A stretch of DNA of 64,000 bases. Source: an uncultured Cytophagales bacterium. GTDB lineage: Bacteria > Bacteroidota > Bacteroidia > Cytophagales > Cyclobacteriaceae. Location: assembly GCA_913057175.1 (NCBI GenBank), contig CAJXNP010000012.1, positions 206,637-270,636 of the forward strand, written 5' to 3'. Below, piece after piece: positions 1 through 8,975 of this stretch. The position numbers and the translations under genes were made by a program. The notes under the pieces are model-generated. The model had not been told where the DNA came from. It made no database searches and saw only the letters and a list, made by a program, of their open reading frames with translations. Position 1 is the first letter of the stretch, and the number at the start of each line of letters is the position of its first letter.

Positions 1-225
1 GCCGATCACCAGGTAGTTCTTGGTCTCCAGGAAGTGCAACGCATAAACCGAGCCGTCTACCTTCGCAATGACTTGTCCGTCATCTTTTGACTCCAAATCC
101 CACCTTGCTACCAATCCATCACCTCCCGAACTGTAAAAAATATTAGGCTGCTCTCCTGCTGACAATGCGTAAATACTGTCTTTGTGCCCTTTAAATTGAT
201 GTATTTTATGAACATTTACCTTCAT
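1..225 (-). CDS. WD40-repeat protein, N-terminal part (runs off the window)
   Basis: The minus strand from ATG at 225 stays open for 75 codons to the window edge, so only the N-terminus is present. It contains a WD40-type repeat: a GHKDSIYAL start followed about 20 residues later by GGDGLVARWDLE, the usual GH...WD spacing, and a second strand set (GSVYALHFLE) begins before the edge. WD40 repeats build beta-propellers used as protein-interaction platforms. There is no signal peptide in the visible part, so a cytoplasmic location is likely. It is divergent from the phosphopantetheinyl transferase gene. The rest of the architecture and any specific role cannot be judged. Confidence 0.8.
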   Translation of the reverse strand, partial: MKVNVHKIHQFKGHKDSIYALSAGEQPNIFYSSGGDGLVARWDLESKDDGQVIAKVDGSVYALHFLETKNYLVIG

Positions 226-251
226 TATAAATTCTGCTGTTGTATTTTTTT

Positions 252-259
252 TATTTTTG
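252..259 (+). promoter_or_regulatory. Candidate Bacteroidetes -7 element
   Basis: TATTTTTG matches the TAnnTTTG -7 consensus and lies 16 bases before the preferred ATG at 276. No good TTG -33 element is seen 17-23 bases upstream, so this is a weak call. Confidence 0.25.
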
Positions 260-275
260 CCGAAAAGAGCTCCAC

Positions 276-911
276 ATGCCGAAAGTAAAATTAGAGAAAA
301 TCAATAATAATTCGATTTGGTGCTTATGGAAAATAACCGAAACAATGGAGCAGATGTTGCGAAATACCATCTTAAGTGAAGATGGCCGGACAGAAATTGA
401 AAACATCAAACATCCAACCACAAAAATTGAATCTCTCGCATCAAGACGTTGTATCCAGGAAATAGCCAAAGAACTGGAGATTGAATATGCCGGAATTTAC
501 AAAGATGATCACGACAAGCCGCACATCATCAATAACAAGTTTCATATCTCGATATCGCATTCCTTCCCATATGCAGTAGGTATTTTACATAAAAAACTTC
601 CTGTCGGAATAGATATAGAAAAACCAAAGGAAAAACTACTTAAGATTTCAGAGCGCTTCCTTAGCAGAGACGAATGGCTTTATGCAGGGGATGATATCAA
701 AAAAATCTGCGTGTATTGGACAGGAAAAGAAGCTATTTATAAACTCAATGGAAAAAATGGTTTGAGTTTTAAAAACAATATTTTTATTCACCCTTTCCAG
801 CTGAAGAAAAGAGATGTCATCAAGTCGGAATTAATTCTCAATGGAAGTTCAACTAAAATCGCCATCAGTTATCGGTATCATGACGGTCATTACATTGGCT
901 TCTGTTTTTAA
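276..911 (+). CDS. 4'-phosphopantetheinyl transferase superfamily protein
   Basis: Predicted 211-residue Sfp/AcpT-type enzyme that transfers phosphopantetheine from CoA to a carrier-protein serine (acyl or peptidyl carrier). Seen: ISISHS near residue 87, the metal-binding VGIDIE with Asp113 and Glu115, and WTGKEAIYK with Glu152 and Lys156, in the order and spacing of the family. An upstream in-frame start at 240 would add 12 residues, but these overlap the likely promoter, so ATG 276 is preferred. The 3' end overlaps the convergent SirB1-like gene by 4 bases. Which carrier protein it serves is unknown; no polyketide or peptide synthetase is in the window, so either the housekeeping ACP or a distant pathway is possible. 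Confidence 0.87.
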   Translation: MPKVKLEKINNNSIWCLWKITETMEQMLRNTILSEDGRTEIENIKHPTTKIESLASRRCIQEIAKELEIEYAGIYKDDHDKPHIINNKFHISISHSFPYAVGILHKKLPVGIDIEKPKEKLLKISERFLSRDEWLYAGDDIKKICVYWTGKEAIYKLNGKNGLSFKNNIFIHPFQLKKRDVIKSELILNGSSTKIAISYRYHDGHYIGFCF

Positions 912-1789
912 AAATCCCCTTGATTTAAATCTCCTCCATCCATCAACACTTCCAGGATCTGTTTAACTTCATCGGATTTTTGATATTCGCCAATTTTTTC
1001 AAAAGAAAGAATCAAATTTCTAAGCACTCTTTTCACTATGTCAACATTGGCGCATGGCTCATAAAAAATGTCAACAGGATTTAAATGCAACTGGGCAATG
1101 TAATTGTCTATATCCTTTTTTGAAAAGATCAGGCCTTTATTGAAAGCATTGATGTAAAATTGTACTTCTTCCGTTTTGTAAGTAAGAATGAATAGATTTG
1201 GAAGATTCACTCCATAAACGGGTAAACCAAGTTTTTGCGCAACCAACATATAAACAATGCATAGGGAAATAGGATTTCCTTTCTTGGTTTCCAGCACGAC
1301 ATTGATCATCGAATTCCCGGGAGAATGAAAATTCTTTGAATTTGCTCCGAATTTAAATTTATTGAATAATACATTGTTCAGTGCTTTTATCTGATCAAAC
1401 GGATGAAGATCCGGTTGAAAATTTCTCCACGCTTCAAAATATATCTGCTCGACTTCCTGTTTTAGAAATTCCAGTTCCAAATCCGGATATTGATAGGTTG
1501 ATACAATCCATGAGCCCTCCAGCAAATCCATTGCTCCGCCTTCTTTCCACTGAAAAAGACGTTCCTTCAGGTTATCAAATTGAAGGGTGTGAATAAGCTC
1601 TTCTATCCTCCTCTGAACCGTGGGGTTAAAACTGGTTTCCCATTCCCTTTCCAAAAACGGAATGACTTGATTTCCAATTGAAATGATCTTCTCCTCAACA
1701 TGGTTGACAACGTCACCATCCTCATCGTCCAACAGCGAAACCAGCGCTTTGAGCTCCTTTTCCTCAATTATCTTTGTCATAAAATCCAC
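908..1789 (-). CDS. SirB1/transglutaminase-like family protein
   Basis: 293 residues. The middle (about 145-210) has the SirB1/transglutaminase-like signature, including KKGNPISLCIVYMLVAQKLG followed by LPVYGVNLPNLFIL. The family keeps a papain-like fold, and the catalytic set is often incomplete; here a Cys (SLCIVY) sits inside the helix that normally carries the nucleophile. The N-terminal 90 residues are helical and acidic, reminiscent of HEAT-like repeats. Biochemical role is not established for these proteins. No signal peptide, so cytoplasmic. It converges on the phosphopantetheinyl transferase gene with a 4-base overlap. Confidence 0.75.
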   Translation of the reverse strand: MDFMTKIIEEKELKALVSLLDDEDGDVVNHVEEKIISIGNQVIPFLEREWETSFNPTVQRRIEELIHTLQFDNLKERLFQWKEGGAMDLLEGSWIVSTYQYPDLELEFLKQEVEQIYFEAWRNFQPDLHPFDQIKALNNVLFNKFKFGANSKNFHSPGNSMINVVLETKKGNPISLCIVYMLVAQKLGLPVYGVNLPNLFILTYKTEEVQFYINAFNKGLIFSKKDIDNYIAQLHLNPVDIFYEPCANVDIVKRVLRNLILSFEKIGEYQKSDEVKQILEVLMDGGDLNQGDF

Positions 1790-1871
1790 TTAATATAAAG
1801 TTGCAACCCTATAATTTCAGGAAAACAATGAACACCTGAAAGTAAAGTTAACATTACTTTGTCAACTGTCT

Positions 1872-2756
1872 TTATTTATTCTTTTTGCCGAATACGGAAA
1901 CCTGCACATATCTTCCCGGATTGGCTTTGAAGTCTACCAACAAACTATCCAGGTCTGCAACAGCATGATTCAGGTTGACATAGAGGGAATCATCATGCAT
2001 GAGCTTTCCAAGTGTACCTTCCTGATTGGCTATTGCAACCATATTTTTGTTGATATTATCCATCATCACCTGGGCTTTTTCAAGGGTAGCATTTAGCTGG
2101 ACATTTTTGAGTGTGTCCATCACCGTATTGGCATTATTGACCATTTTCCGTGTGTCAGACAGAAGCAAAGTCAAACTGTCTGATGACCTTTTGAAGCTCA
2201 GCATCGTAGATCGAAGCACATCATCGTTTTTTTGCATGAGCAATGAAGCAGAATTTGCCGCAGATTGTATGGAAATAAGGGTTTGGTTCAAATAATCAGT
2301 AGAATTTTTCAGGCTGTCTATCAATAAATTAGCATTGCCAAGGGCAGCGGTAACTCCCTCCTCGCGATATGTTATCAATGTATCTCCATCCTGGTGATAA
2401 GGAGCAGAGGTTCCATCGAGATTTAGCTCAATAGCATTTCCGCCCATCAGTCCGACACTGATTAGCGTAGCGGTGGTTCCCTTACCCAATTTAATATCAC
2501 TCTCGATGTCGATGATTACAAGTAATTGGTTTTTTTCGTTTTGTATCAATTCAATGTTGTCTACCCGGCCAACAGCCAGTCCATTGATGAAAACCGGGTT
2601 GGATGGTTTTAATTCACCAATTTTATCATAGATAAGATAATAAGTATTGGTCGATTGGCGGAAGTCTATCCCTTTCAGGAAATTAAAACCAAAATAGAGG
2701 ATTGTTATAGAAACGATGGCAAGAACTCCTACTTTAAATTCTTTGGATATTCGCAC
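1872..2756 (-). CDS. MCE/MlaD domain lipid-transport protein
   Basis: 294 residues with one N-terminal membrane anchor (about 9-28) and an MCE domain right after it (about 35-125; PVFINGLAVGRVDNIEL and GLMGGNAIELNL are typical). The rest is helical and should extend into the periplasm. MlaD-type proteins form hexameric rings on ABC transporters that move phospholipids between inner and outer membrane. The permease and ATPase genes are not in the window. The gene starts 11 bases after the amidase gene ends on the same strand, so the two are probably cotranscribed. Confidence 0.85.
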   Translation of the reverse strand: MRISKEFKVGVLAIVSITILYFGFNFLKGIDFRQSTNTYYLIYDKIGELKPSNPVFINGLAVGRVDNIELIQNEKNQLLVIIDIESDIKLGKGTTATLISVGLMGGNAIELNLDGTSAPYHQDGDTLITYREEGVTAALGNANLLIDSLKNSTDYLNQTLISIQSAANSASLLMQKNDDVLRSTMLSFKRSSDSLTLLLSDTRKMVNNANTVMDTLKNVQLNATLEKAQVMMDNINKNMVAIANQEGTLGKLMHDDSLYVNLNHAVADLDSLLVDFKANPGRYVQVSVFGKKNK

Positions 2757-2767
2757 AAAAATTAAAT

Positions 2768-3556
2768 TTAGTTGACAGATTCAATTTCATTTTTATAGTC
2801 TCTGAATGCTCTAAAAATACCTGATGCTATATACGTCTGACCTAATTTATCGTTGAGATACTTCTCTTCTTTATTGTTTGTCAGAAATCCAACCTCCACC
2901 AGAACGCTGGGCATTGAGGTCTGGTACAAAACGACAAACCCTGCCTGCTTAACACCTCGACTGTGGCGTCCTACTCTTTCGGTAAATTGTGTTTCAATCT
3001 TATCAGCTAAATTTAGACTATTTTCAAGGTTTGCGTTCTGATAAAGTGAAAATAAAATATATGATTGCGGGTCATTCGGATCAAACCCTTCATATTTCTC
3101 ACTATTGTTTTCTTCTAATAATATCACACTATTTTCTCTTTGCGCTACCTCGAGATTTGCCTCAGATTTATGCAAGCCCATCACCCAGGTTTCCGTACCA
3201 TAGCTTCTTTCCTTATTCGCCTCCACAGCGTTGCAATGAATGGAAATAAATAAGTCGGCGCCTTTTTTATTAGCAACGGTCGCTCTTTCCTTCAAACCAA
3301 TGAATTCATCTGTATTTCGGGTGTAGATTACCTCGACATCTTTTAGGTATTGCTTGATGGTTTCACCAAGTTCCATTGCAATTTGCAGCGCAACATCTTT
3401 TTCTTTTGAAAAAGACCCGCTTGTTCCATTATCTTTGCCCCCATGACCGGCATCTATTACAACAACATCGACATGTATGTCTCTAACTTCAAGAGTATTG
3501 AAAGATCCGAGGACAAATAATGCTATAATGAGACCTGATCTTATAATATTCTTCAC
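2768..3556 (-). CDS. N-acetylmuramoyl-L-alanine amidase (Amidase_3 family)
   Basis: Zinc amidase that cleaves the stem peptide from N-acetylmuramic acid. Seen: VVVIDAGHGGKDNGTSG (first zinc His), the conserved Glu in the SKEKDVAL helix, DLFISIHCNA (second zinc His) and the C-terminal MPSVLVEVGFLTN with the catalytic Glu. Start choice: an ATG at 3658 gives 296 residues but would run 26 bases into the signal-peptide codons of the divergent LptD-like gene. The GTG at 3556 gives 262 residues beginning with a good signal sequence (KNIIRSGLIIALFVLGS), so it is preferred. It is probably cotranscribed with the MCE gene downstream. Confidence 0.88.
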   Translation of the reverse strand: MKNIIRSGLIIALFVLGSFNTLEVRDIHVDVVVIDAGHGGKDNGTSGSFSKEKDVALQIAMELGETIKQYLKDVEVIYTRNTDEFIGLKERATVANKKGADLFISIHCNAVEANKERSYGTETWVMGLHKSEANLEVAQRENSVILLEENNSEKYEGFDPNDPQSYILFSLYQNANLENSLNLADKIETQFTERVGRHSRGVKQAGFVVLYQTSMPSVLVEVGFLTNNKEEKYLNDKLGQTYIASGIFRAFRDYKNEIESVN

Positions 3557-3632
3557 GATTCCACGATTGTAAGTATATGATGCAATAATTTTATGTAAAA
3601 TTGATAATTTTTCTGAAAATCCGAAAAGAGGG

Positions 3633-6353
3633 GTGAATATTTTAAAATTCTGTTTCATAACACTAATTCTACTTTTTTATCTCACAATCAGCTTTGCCCA
3701 GATTGAGGATGCTATTATTGCTCCTGATTCGCTCGGTAATACAATTATCAGTCCAATTGATACTTTAGTTAATCCTCTCGACACTTTACAATCCATCCAG
3801 GACAGTATCCGGTCAAAATCTGATTCTATTAAAACCGCCCACAAAAGCTCAATAGAAACGACCATTGATTACTCAGCCACTGATTCTATTAACATCGATG
3901 ACCTCAATAAAATTGTAAAACTCTACGGAGATGCAAAAATTGTTTATGGCGATATTGAACTGGAAGCTGCACGAATTGAGATCAATTACAAAACCCAGAT
4001 CATGACCGCCACAAGCTACACCGATTCTTTGGGTGAGGTAACTGGCAAACCAATTTTTAAGGATGGTGGAGAAACATATTATACAGAAGAAATAGCTTAC
4101 AATTTTAAATCGGAAAAAGCAATCAGTAAAGGGGTAGTTACCCAGCAGGGCGACGCAAATATGCGTGGGACAGCCGTTTACAAAAATCCTCGTGATGAGT
4201 TATTTATTCAACATGCCATCTATACTACTTGTAACCGTCCCGAACCTCATTTTCACATCCAAACAGAAAAGATCAAGCTTTTGCCCAATAACAAAGTCGT
4301 CAGTGGTCCGGGTTACATTGCTGTAAAATCTATCCCGACTCCTATTGGTTTTCCCTTCGGAATTTTTCCCATGCCAAATAAAAAAGCCTCAGGTATCATC
4401 GTTCCTTCTTATGGCGAGGAAAAGAGACGAGGGTTTTATCTACGGGGTGGTGGATATTATTTTGCCATAAATGACTACATGGACCTGGAGGTATTAGGCG
4501 ATATATACTCGACCGGAAGCTGGGGGGTAAGCCTTGCTTCCTCCTATATAAAAAGATATGCTTATAGTGGACGAGTTGGAATACGGTACAATAATCAGAC
4601 GGGACAGAACGAGTACGATTCCACACGACAAAAAGACTTTTGGGTAAACTGGAGCCACTCTCCCCAGTCAAAAGGTAACAGCCGGTTTTCTGCATCTGCC
4701 AGCTTTGGTACCTCATCCTATAATCAAAATAATCCAACGATTGATGCAAGCAATACGATCAAGCAGGATTACAATTCGAGTGTATCTTACTCAACAACAT
4801 TTCGGGGCACTCCGTTCAGTCTGTCGGTCAGAGGAAGGTTTCAACAAAATGTCAACACAAAGGTTGTTAACTTACTGTTACCAGAAACTTCACTTAGCAT
4901 GAACAGGATCTATCCTTTTAAAAATGTAAAAGGAGATGCTTTAACTTTTCTGCAAAAGCTGAGTTTTTCGTGGAACATGAACTCAACCAATAGAATCAAT
5001 AACGACGCTATTAACCCACCAAGCGGTTTTGAAATTACAGACTTTGACGAGGAAGAAAATGATGTCATTCCATTCCAGCCAAGCAATTTTTCCACCTTGA
5101 TGGAAAGAGCGCAGAATGGGGTTCAACACCGTATTCCGATTTCTACCACGGTCAAAGCCTTGAAATTTTTCACCTTCAACCCATCGTTTAACTACGATGA
5201 GACGTGGTACTTCAAGAAACTAAACTATGAATATATTGAGGATCTGAACGCCGTTGATATCGATACCCTATCAGAATTCAGCAGGCTTTACCGATATAAC
5301 TTCGGGGCTTCACTAAATACCAACATTTACGGACTGGCTTACTTTAAAAATAGCAAAATACAGGCGATACGTCACGTTATGCGACCCAGTGTTTCGATGA
5401 GCTTCGCACCTGATTTTTCTGATGAAAGGTTTAATTATTACCAGGAGGTTCAGATTGACTCTTTGGGCAACAAGGAAAGGCTATCTAGATACGATGGTTT
5501 TGTTTATGGCACACCTACTGCCGGTAAAAATGCAAGCCTGAGCTTTTCACTTGCCAACAACCTTGAGATGAAAGTCAAGTCCAAAAAGGACTCTATCAAT
5601 GAGTTTACCAAGGTAGCTATCTTCGAAAACCTCTCCATGAGTACCAGTTATAATTTCCTGGCGGATTCATTTAATTTATCCAACATAACCATGAGCGCGC
5701 GTACCAAGCTTTTTAAAAACAAGCTGGACGTGAGTCTTGCTACCACTATTGATCCTTACATTTATCAGTTGGATAGCACTTATACAACCAGCAGTGGAGA
5801 TGAAAGGGTTGCTCAAAAGAGGAGGGATATTTATGCCTGGAACAACGGCCAGGGGATTGGTCAGGTATCCAATGCCAGATTGGGTTTAACCATAAACCTA
5901 AAACCGCCGGGAGCAAAAGACACCTCTGAACGGATCGATGAAATGGATGACGAAGGGTTGACACAAGAAGAACAATTGGTGAGGGATTTTGTTAAATACA
6001 ATCCGGAGCTCTATGTAGACTTTGAAATTCCCTGGTCCTTAAACATTAATTACAACATCAGCTATACCAAAAGAGGCTTTGAAGATGCGCAGATAACCCA
6101 GGTCATGAGGTTCTCAGGCCAGATTACATTGACCGAATTCTGGAATGTTGGCTTCACAAGTGGGTTTGACTTTGAAAGATTGGAATTCACACAAACAAAC
6201 TTCCGGGTTTCCAGAGATCTGCATTGCTGGCAAATGTCATTCAACTGGACTCCATTCGGGCGATACGAATCGTATAATCTTACCATCAACGCCAAATCGA
6301 GCTTACTCCAGGATTTAAAAGTGAATAAGCAACAAAGCTGGTTTGACAATTAA
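3633..6353 (+). CDS. lptD: Putative LPS-assembly outer-membrane protein, LptD-like
   Basis: 906 residues, within the usual range for Bacteroidetes LptD. It starts at GTG 3633, preceded by a GAGGGG stretch, with signal peptide MNILKFCFITLILLFYLT. An OstA/LptA-like jellyroll follows (about 85-220: KLYGDAKIVYGDIELEAARI), then a beta-barrel of about 650 residues. LptD with LptE inserts lipopolysaccharide or lipooligosaccharide into the outer leaflet. The paired cysteines of proteobacterial LptD are not clearly present, which is normal outside Proteobacteria. It diverges from the amidase gene; about 76 bases between the preferred starts must hold both promoters. Confidence 0.82.
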   Translation: MNILKFCFITLILLFYLTISFAQIEDAIIAPDSLGNTIISPIDTLVNPLDTLQSIQDSIRSKSDSIKTAHKSSIETTIDYSATDSINIDDLNKIVKLYGDAKIVYGDIELEAARIEINYKTQIMTATSYTDSLGEVTGKPIFKDGGETYYTEEIAYNFKSEKAISKGVVTQQGDANMRGTAVYKNPRDELFIQHAIYTTCNRPEPHFHIQTEKIKLLPNNKVVSGPGYIAVKSIPTPIGFPFGIFPMPNKKASGIIVPSYGEEKRRGFYLRGGGYYFAINDYMDLEVLGDIYSTGSWGVSLASSYIKRYAYSGRVGIRYNNQTGQNEYDSTRQKDFWVNWSHSPQSKGNSRFSASASFGTSSYNQNNPTIDASNTIKQDYNSSVSYSTTFRGTPFSLSVRGRFQQNVNTKVVNLLLPETSLSMNRIYPFKNVKGDALTFLQKLSFSWNMNSTNRINNDAINPPSGFEITDFDEEENDVIPFQPSNFSTLMERAQNGVQHRIPISTTVKALKFFTFNPSFNYDETWYFKKLNYEYIEDLNAVDIDTLSEFSRLYRYNFGASLNTNIYGLAYFKNSKIQAIRHVMRPSVSMSFAPDFSDERFNYYQEVQIDSLGNKERLSRYDGFVYGTPTAGKNASLSFSLANNLEMKVKSKKDSINEFTKVAIFENLSMSTSYNFLADSFNLSNITMSARTKLFKNKLDVSLATTIDPYIYQLDSTYTTSSGDERVAQKRRDIYAWNNGQGIGQVSNARLGLTINLKPPGAKDTSERIDEMDDEGLTQEEQLVRDFVKYNPELYVDFEIPWSLNINYNISYTKRGFEDAQITQVMRFSGQITLTEFWNVGFTSGFDFERLEFTQTNFRVSRDLHCWQMSFNWTPFGRYESYNLTINAKSSLLQDLKVNKQQSWFDN

Positions 6354-6401
6354 TTCCATCCTCATTGAAAATTTCCCTCTTTTAAATGCTTACTGAATAT
6401 T

Positions 6402-6409
6402 TATATTTG
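6402..6409 (+). promoter_or_regulatory. Candidate -7 promoter element
   Basis: TATATTTG matches TAnnTTTG exactly and lies about 100 bases upstream of the next gene start. The -33 region (around 6379-6384) reads CTTTTA rather than TTG, so the match is partial. Confidence 0.35.
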
Positions 6410-6509
6410 TAAAGCTTTCAAACATACGTACTTATCTAACAAATAATTGACTGATATGTTGATAAAAAGTTGTTTATTTGCTATTTAGTGAGCTACAACC
6501 CATTTTGTG

Positions 6510-7604
6510 ATGAAGTTTAGGTATTTATTTTTAGCATTTTTTCTTCTTTTTTCTTTAGCTGTAAGTGAAAATGCATCTGCGCAAAAGAAGAAATCTTACT
6601 TGAAAAAGAAGAACAGACAGATCTCCAAATATAGAGGTGGTTCTATTCACTTCTCTAAAAACAAGAGATATTTGTCTGGTGAGTTGAACATTAATTTCAA
6701 CAACTATTTTGGAGACCTCGCTCCGAAAGCAAAATGGAGCAGTACCGACTTGTCTTTTACGCGGCCGGGTGTTGCCCTATATGGAGTTTACAGGTATACA
6801 CCCAATTTTTCGTTTCGGACTGGATTATCCTGGAGCAGGATCAGGGGAGATGATTTTGAATCAGCTGATGCAACAGATCCAAATGCTGTTTACCGATATG
6901 CGAGAAACCTCTCCTTTCGAAATAATTTATACGAAGCTTCATTCCAGGGAATGTGGGACATCTTCGGAAACCACGGAACATTCTTAAATAGGGTTCCATG
7001 GACGCCTTATGTATTTGCAGGTATCTCGGTCTTCTATCATGAACCAAAGGGTCTTGCACCTGAGCTAGACAGAAATGGAAACCCATTGCCTGAGGCAGGA
7101 GAGTGGGTAAAGCTCCGCGAACTTGGAACCGAGGCTCAACATAGCACAGTTTCTGAGGTCAGAGGAAAAGAATATGGCCCCATCCAACTTTCTGTTCCTG
7201 CTGGTATAGGCGTTAGGGTACAGCTAAATAAACGACTTGATTTCGCCTTTGAAATAGGGTACAAATTTTTATTCTTTGATTATGTTGATGATGTTAGTGG
7301 TCTATTTGTTGATTTGGGTTCACTAGATAGCGAACTTGCCAAAGTTATGTCTGACCGCTCACTAGAACCAACAGCTGTGAAATCAGGCGATCCAAGAAAT
7401 TTTGAGCTAATCAATACGGTAACCCGAGAAATATCATATGTTTCCAAATATGATGGAAACACATACAATACCCTGGCAGGATACGGACACGAGTTTCCTG
7501 ACAATACCAGGGGAAATTCATCAGATAACGACCATATTTTAGTTACTTCATTTAAGCTTACTTATGTGATAACAGGCAGTTTCCAGAGAGCTAAGTTTAG
7601 ATAA
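6510..7604 (+). CDS. Outer-membrane beta-barrel protein, DUF6089-like
   Basis: 364 residues from ATG 6510 (a GTG sits directly before it at 6507). Signal peptide about 1-24 (FRYLFLAFFLLFSLAVS, ending ASAQ), then a short very basic stretch rich in Lys (KKKSYLKKKNR), then alternating aromatic strands such as LSGELNINFNNYFGD and FSFRTGLSWSRIRGDDF that fit a small outer-membrane barrel of the DUF6089 type. Function of this family is not known. A gene for an OmpA-domain protein follows after 19 bases, so the pair probably works together in the envelope. Confidence 0.7.
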   Translation: MKFRYLFLAFFLLFSLAVSENASAQKKKSYLKKKNRQISKYRGGSIHFSKNKRYLSGELNINFNNYFGDLAPKAKWSSTDLSFTRPGVALYGVYRYTPNFSFRTGLSWSRIRGDDFESADATDPNAVYRYARNLSFRNNLYEASFQGMWDIFGNHGTFLNRVPWTPYVFAGISVFYHEPKGLAPELDRNGNPLPEAGEWVKLRELGTEAQHSTVSEVRGKEYGPIQLSVPAGIGVRVQLNKRLDFAFEIGYKFLFFDYVDDVSGLFVDLGSLDSELAKVMSDRSLEPTAVKSGDPRNFELINTVTREISYVSKYDGNTYNTLAGYGHEFPDNTRGNSSDNDHILVTSFKLTYVITGSFQRAKFR

Positions 7605-7623
7605 CCACACAAAACCGCATCTT

Positions 7624-8820
7624 ATGAAAACACTTTTTCAAAAGTTAATAGGCATTTCTTTAACTGCTTATATTCTTTGTTTCTTACCATCTATACTGAC
7701 TGCAAAAACCAATACTTTTCAGGATGATATTCCTGTACTGGTGGAAGGTTATTATTACCTGGTAGCTGGAGCATTTAACATTAAAAATAATGCGATCCGG
7801 TATTCCAAAGCGATTAACGAAAAAGGAGAAAACTCAAGGATTGGAATAAATCCTGAAAAAGATCTACACTATGTTTATGTGATTAGTACCGATGATTTTG
7901 AATTTGTCAAAACTAAATGGGAGGAATACAGGGATAGAAGTGGGTTTTCAGAAGCTTGGGTATTTAGTACGGTACCACAACCTGAGATTATTGTGGCAGA
8001 AGAAGAAACTGATACAGAAGCGATTGAAATATTTGAAGAACCTGAGGAAAGTGCACAGCCACTCATTGAAATTCCTGTTGTAGTAGAAGAACCTGTCGAT
8101 GGCGACGGGTTTAGATATGTCTTTGAAGTCATTAACAGCACAACCCTGAAAGAAGTCCCGGGTTACGTTACTGTCGTAGATCCACTGAGAAATAAAGTGA
8201 TTACAAGTCTTGAAACAAATTCCTCACAAATTGTCCCTGATCCTGGCACGGCAGAAAAGAAGGTTCTTTTTGTATGTGATATTTTTGGTTTTGTAAAGCA
8301 GCAGACTGAATTGAATCTTGAAGACCCGATGGCTTCCGGTGAGCAGAACGTCTTTCAAAGTGAAGATGGTGTAACCACTGTGAGGTTTGAGCTGATCCGA
8401 CATAAGGCGGGAGATATCATTACAATGTACCAGGTCTATTTTTACAATGATGCTGCTATCATGAAGCCTGAGTCACAATTTGAACTAAACAGCTTGCTGG
8501 ACATGCTTCAGGAAAATGAAAAGCTTACCATAAAAATTCATGGGCACACTAATGGGAATGCCCCAGGACCTATTGTAAAAATGGCTGAAGATGATAACAA
8601 TTTTTTTACTATGTCTGATAACAATATTAAGGGTTATGGATCAGCCAAGGATCTTTCACTGGAGAGATCTAAAGTGATCGGTCGATGGCTCGAAGATAAA
8701 GGTATCGATCGGAAAAGAATGGATATAAAGGGATGGGGAGGTAAAAAACAACTCTACGACAAAAAATCAGATCAAGCCAAAAGAAACGTTCGTGTTGAAA
8801 TTGAGATTGTAAAAGATTAA
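7624..8820 (+). CDS. OmpA-family protein with SPOR-like N-terminal region
   Basis: 398 residues with signal peptide (about 1-27). An N-terminal module (about 38-115, YYYLVAGAFNIKNNAIRYSK) resembles SPOR domains, which bind glycan strands of peptidoglycan. An acidic linker (EEETDTEAIEIFEEPEES) follows. The C-terminus (about 270-398) is an OmpA-like peptidoglycan-binding domain: LTIKIHGHTNGNAPG, then DLSLERSKVIGRWLEDKGI and RNVRVEIEI. In classic OmpA domains the first motif is GHTD; here Asp is replaced by Asn. Likely tethers the outer membrane to the wall. Probably cotranscribed with the preceding barrel protein. Confidence 0.82.
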   Translation: MKTLFQKLIGISLTAYILCFLPSILTAKTNTFQDDIPVLVEGYYYLVAGAFNIKNNAIRYSKAINEKGENSRIGINPEKDLHYVYVISTDDFEFVKTKWEEYRDRSGFSEAWVFSTVPQPEIIVAEEETDTEAIEIFEEPEESAQPLIEIPVVVEEPVDGDGFRYVFEVINSTTLKEVPGYVTVVDPLRNKVITSLETNSSQIVPDPGTAEKKVLFVCDIFGFVKQQTELNLEDPMASGEQNVFQSEDGVTTVRFELIRHKAGDIITMYQVYFYNDAAIMKPESQFELNSLLDMLQENEKLTIKIHGHTNGNAPGPIVKMAEDDNNFFTMSDNNIKGYGSAKDLSLERSKVIGRWLEDKGIDRKRMDIKGWGGKKQLYDKKSDQAKRNVRVEIEIVKD

Positions 8821-8975
8821 TTATCAATTCTGAACATAAGAAACGTGCCGCTTTTTCTCAACAAAAAGAGTTGACTGGGCTTAGTCAAACCATTTTCAAA
8901 TTTTTTATACTTATCCAAATTTTAGTTTAAATTTATACTTGAAAAAGGAATTGAAAAAACAACTCACAACCTGTT

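Noticed and set aside
8934..8941. TATACTTG as a promoter for the diheme cytochrome gene
   Set aside because: One mismatch to TAnnTTTG and no TTG at the right distance upstream.
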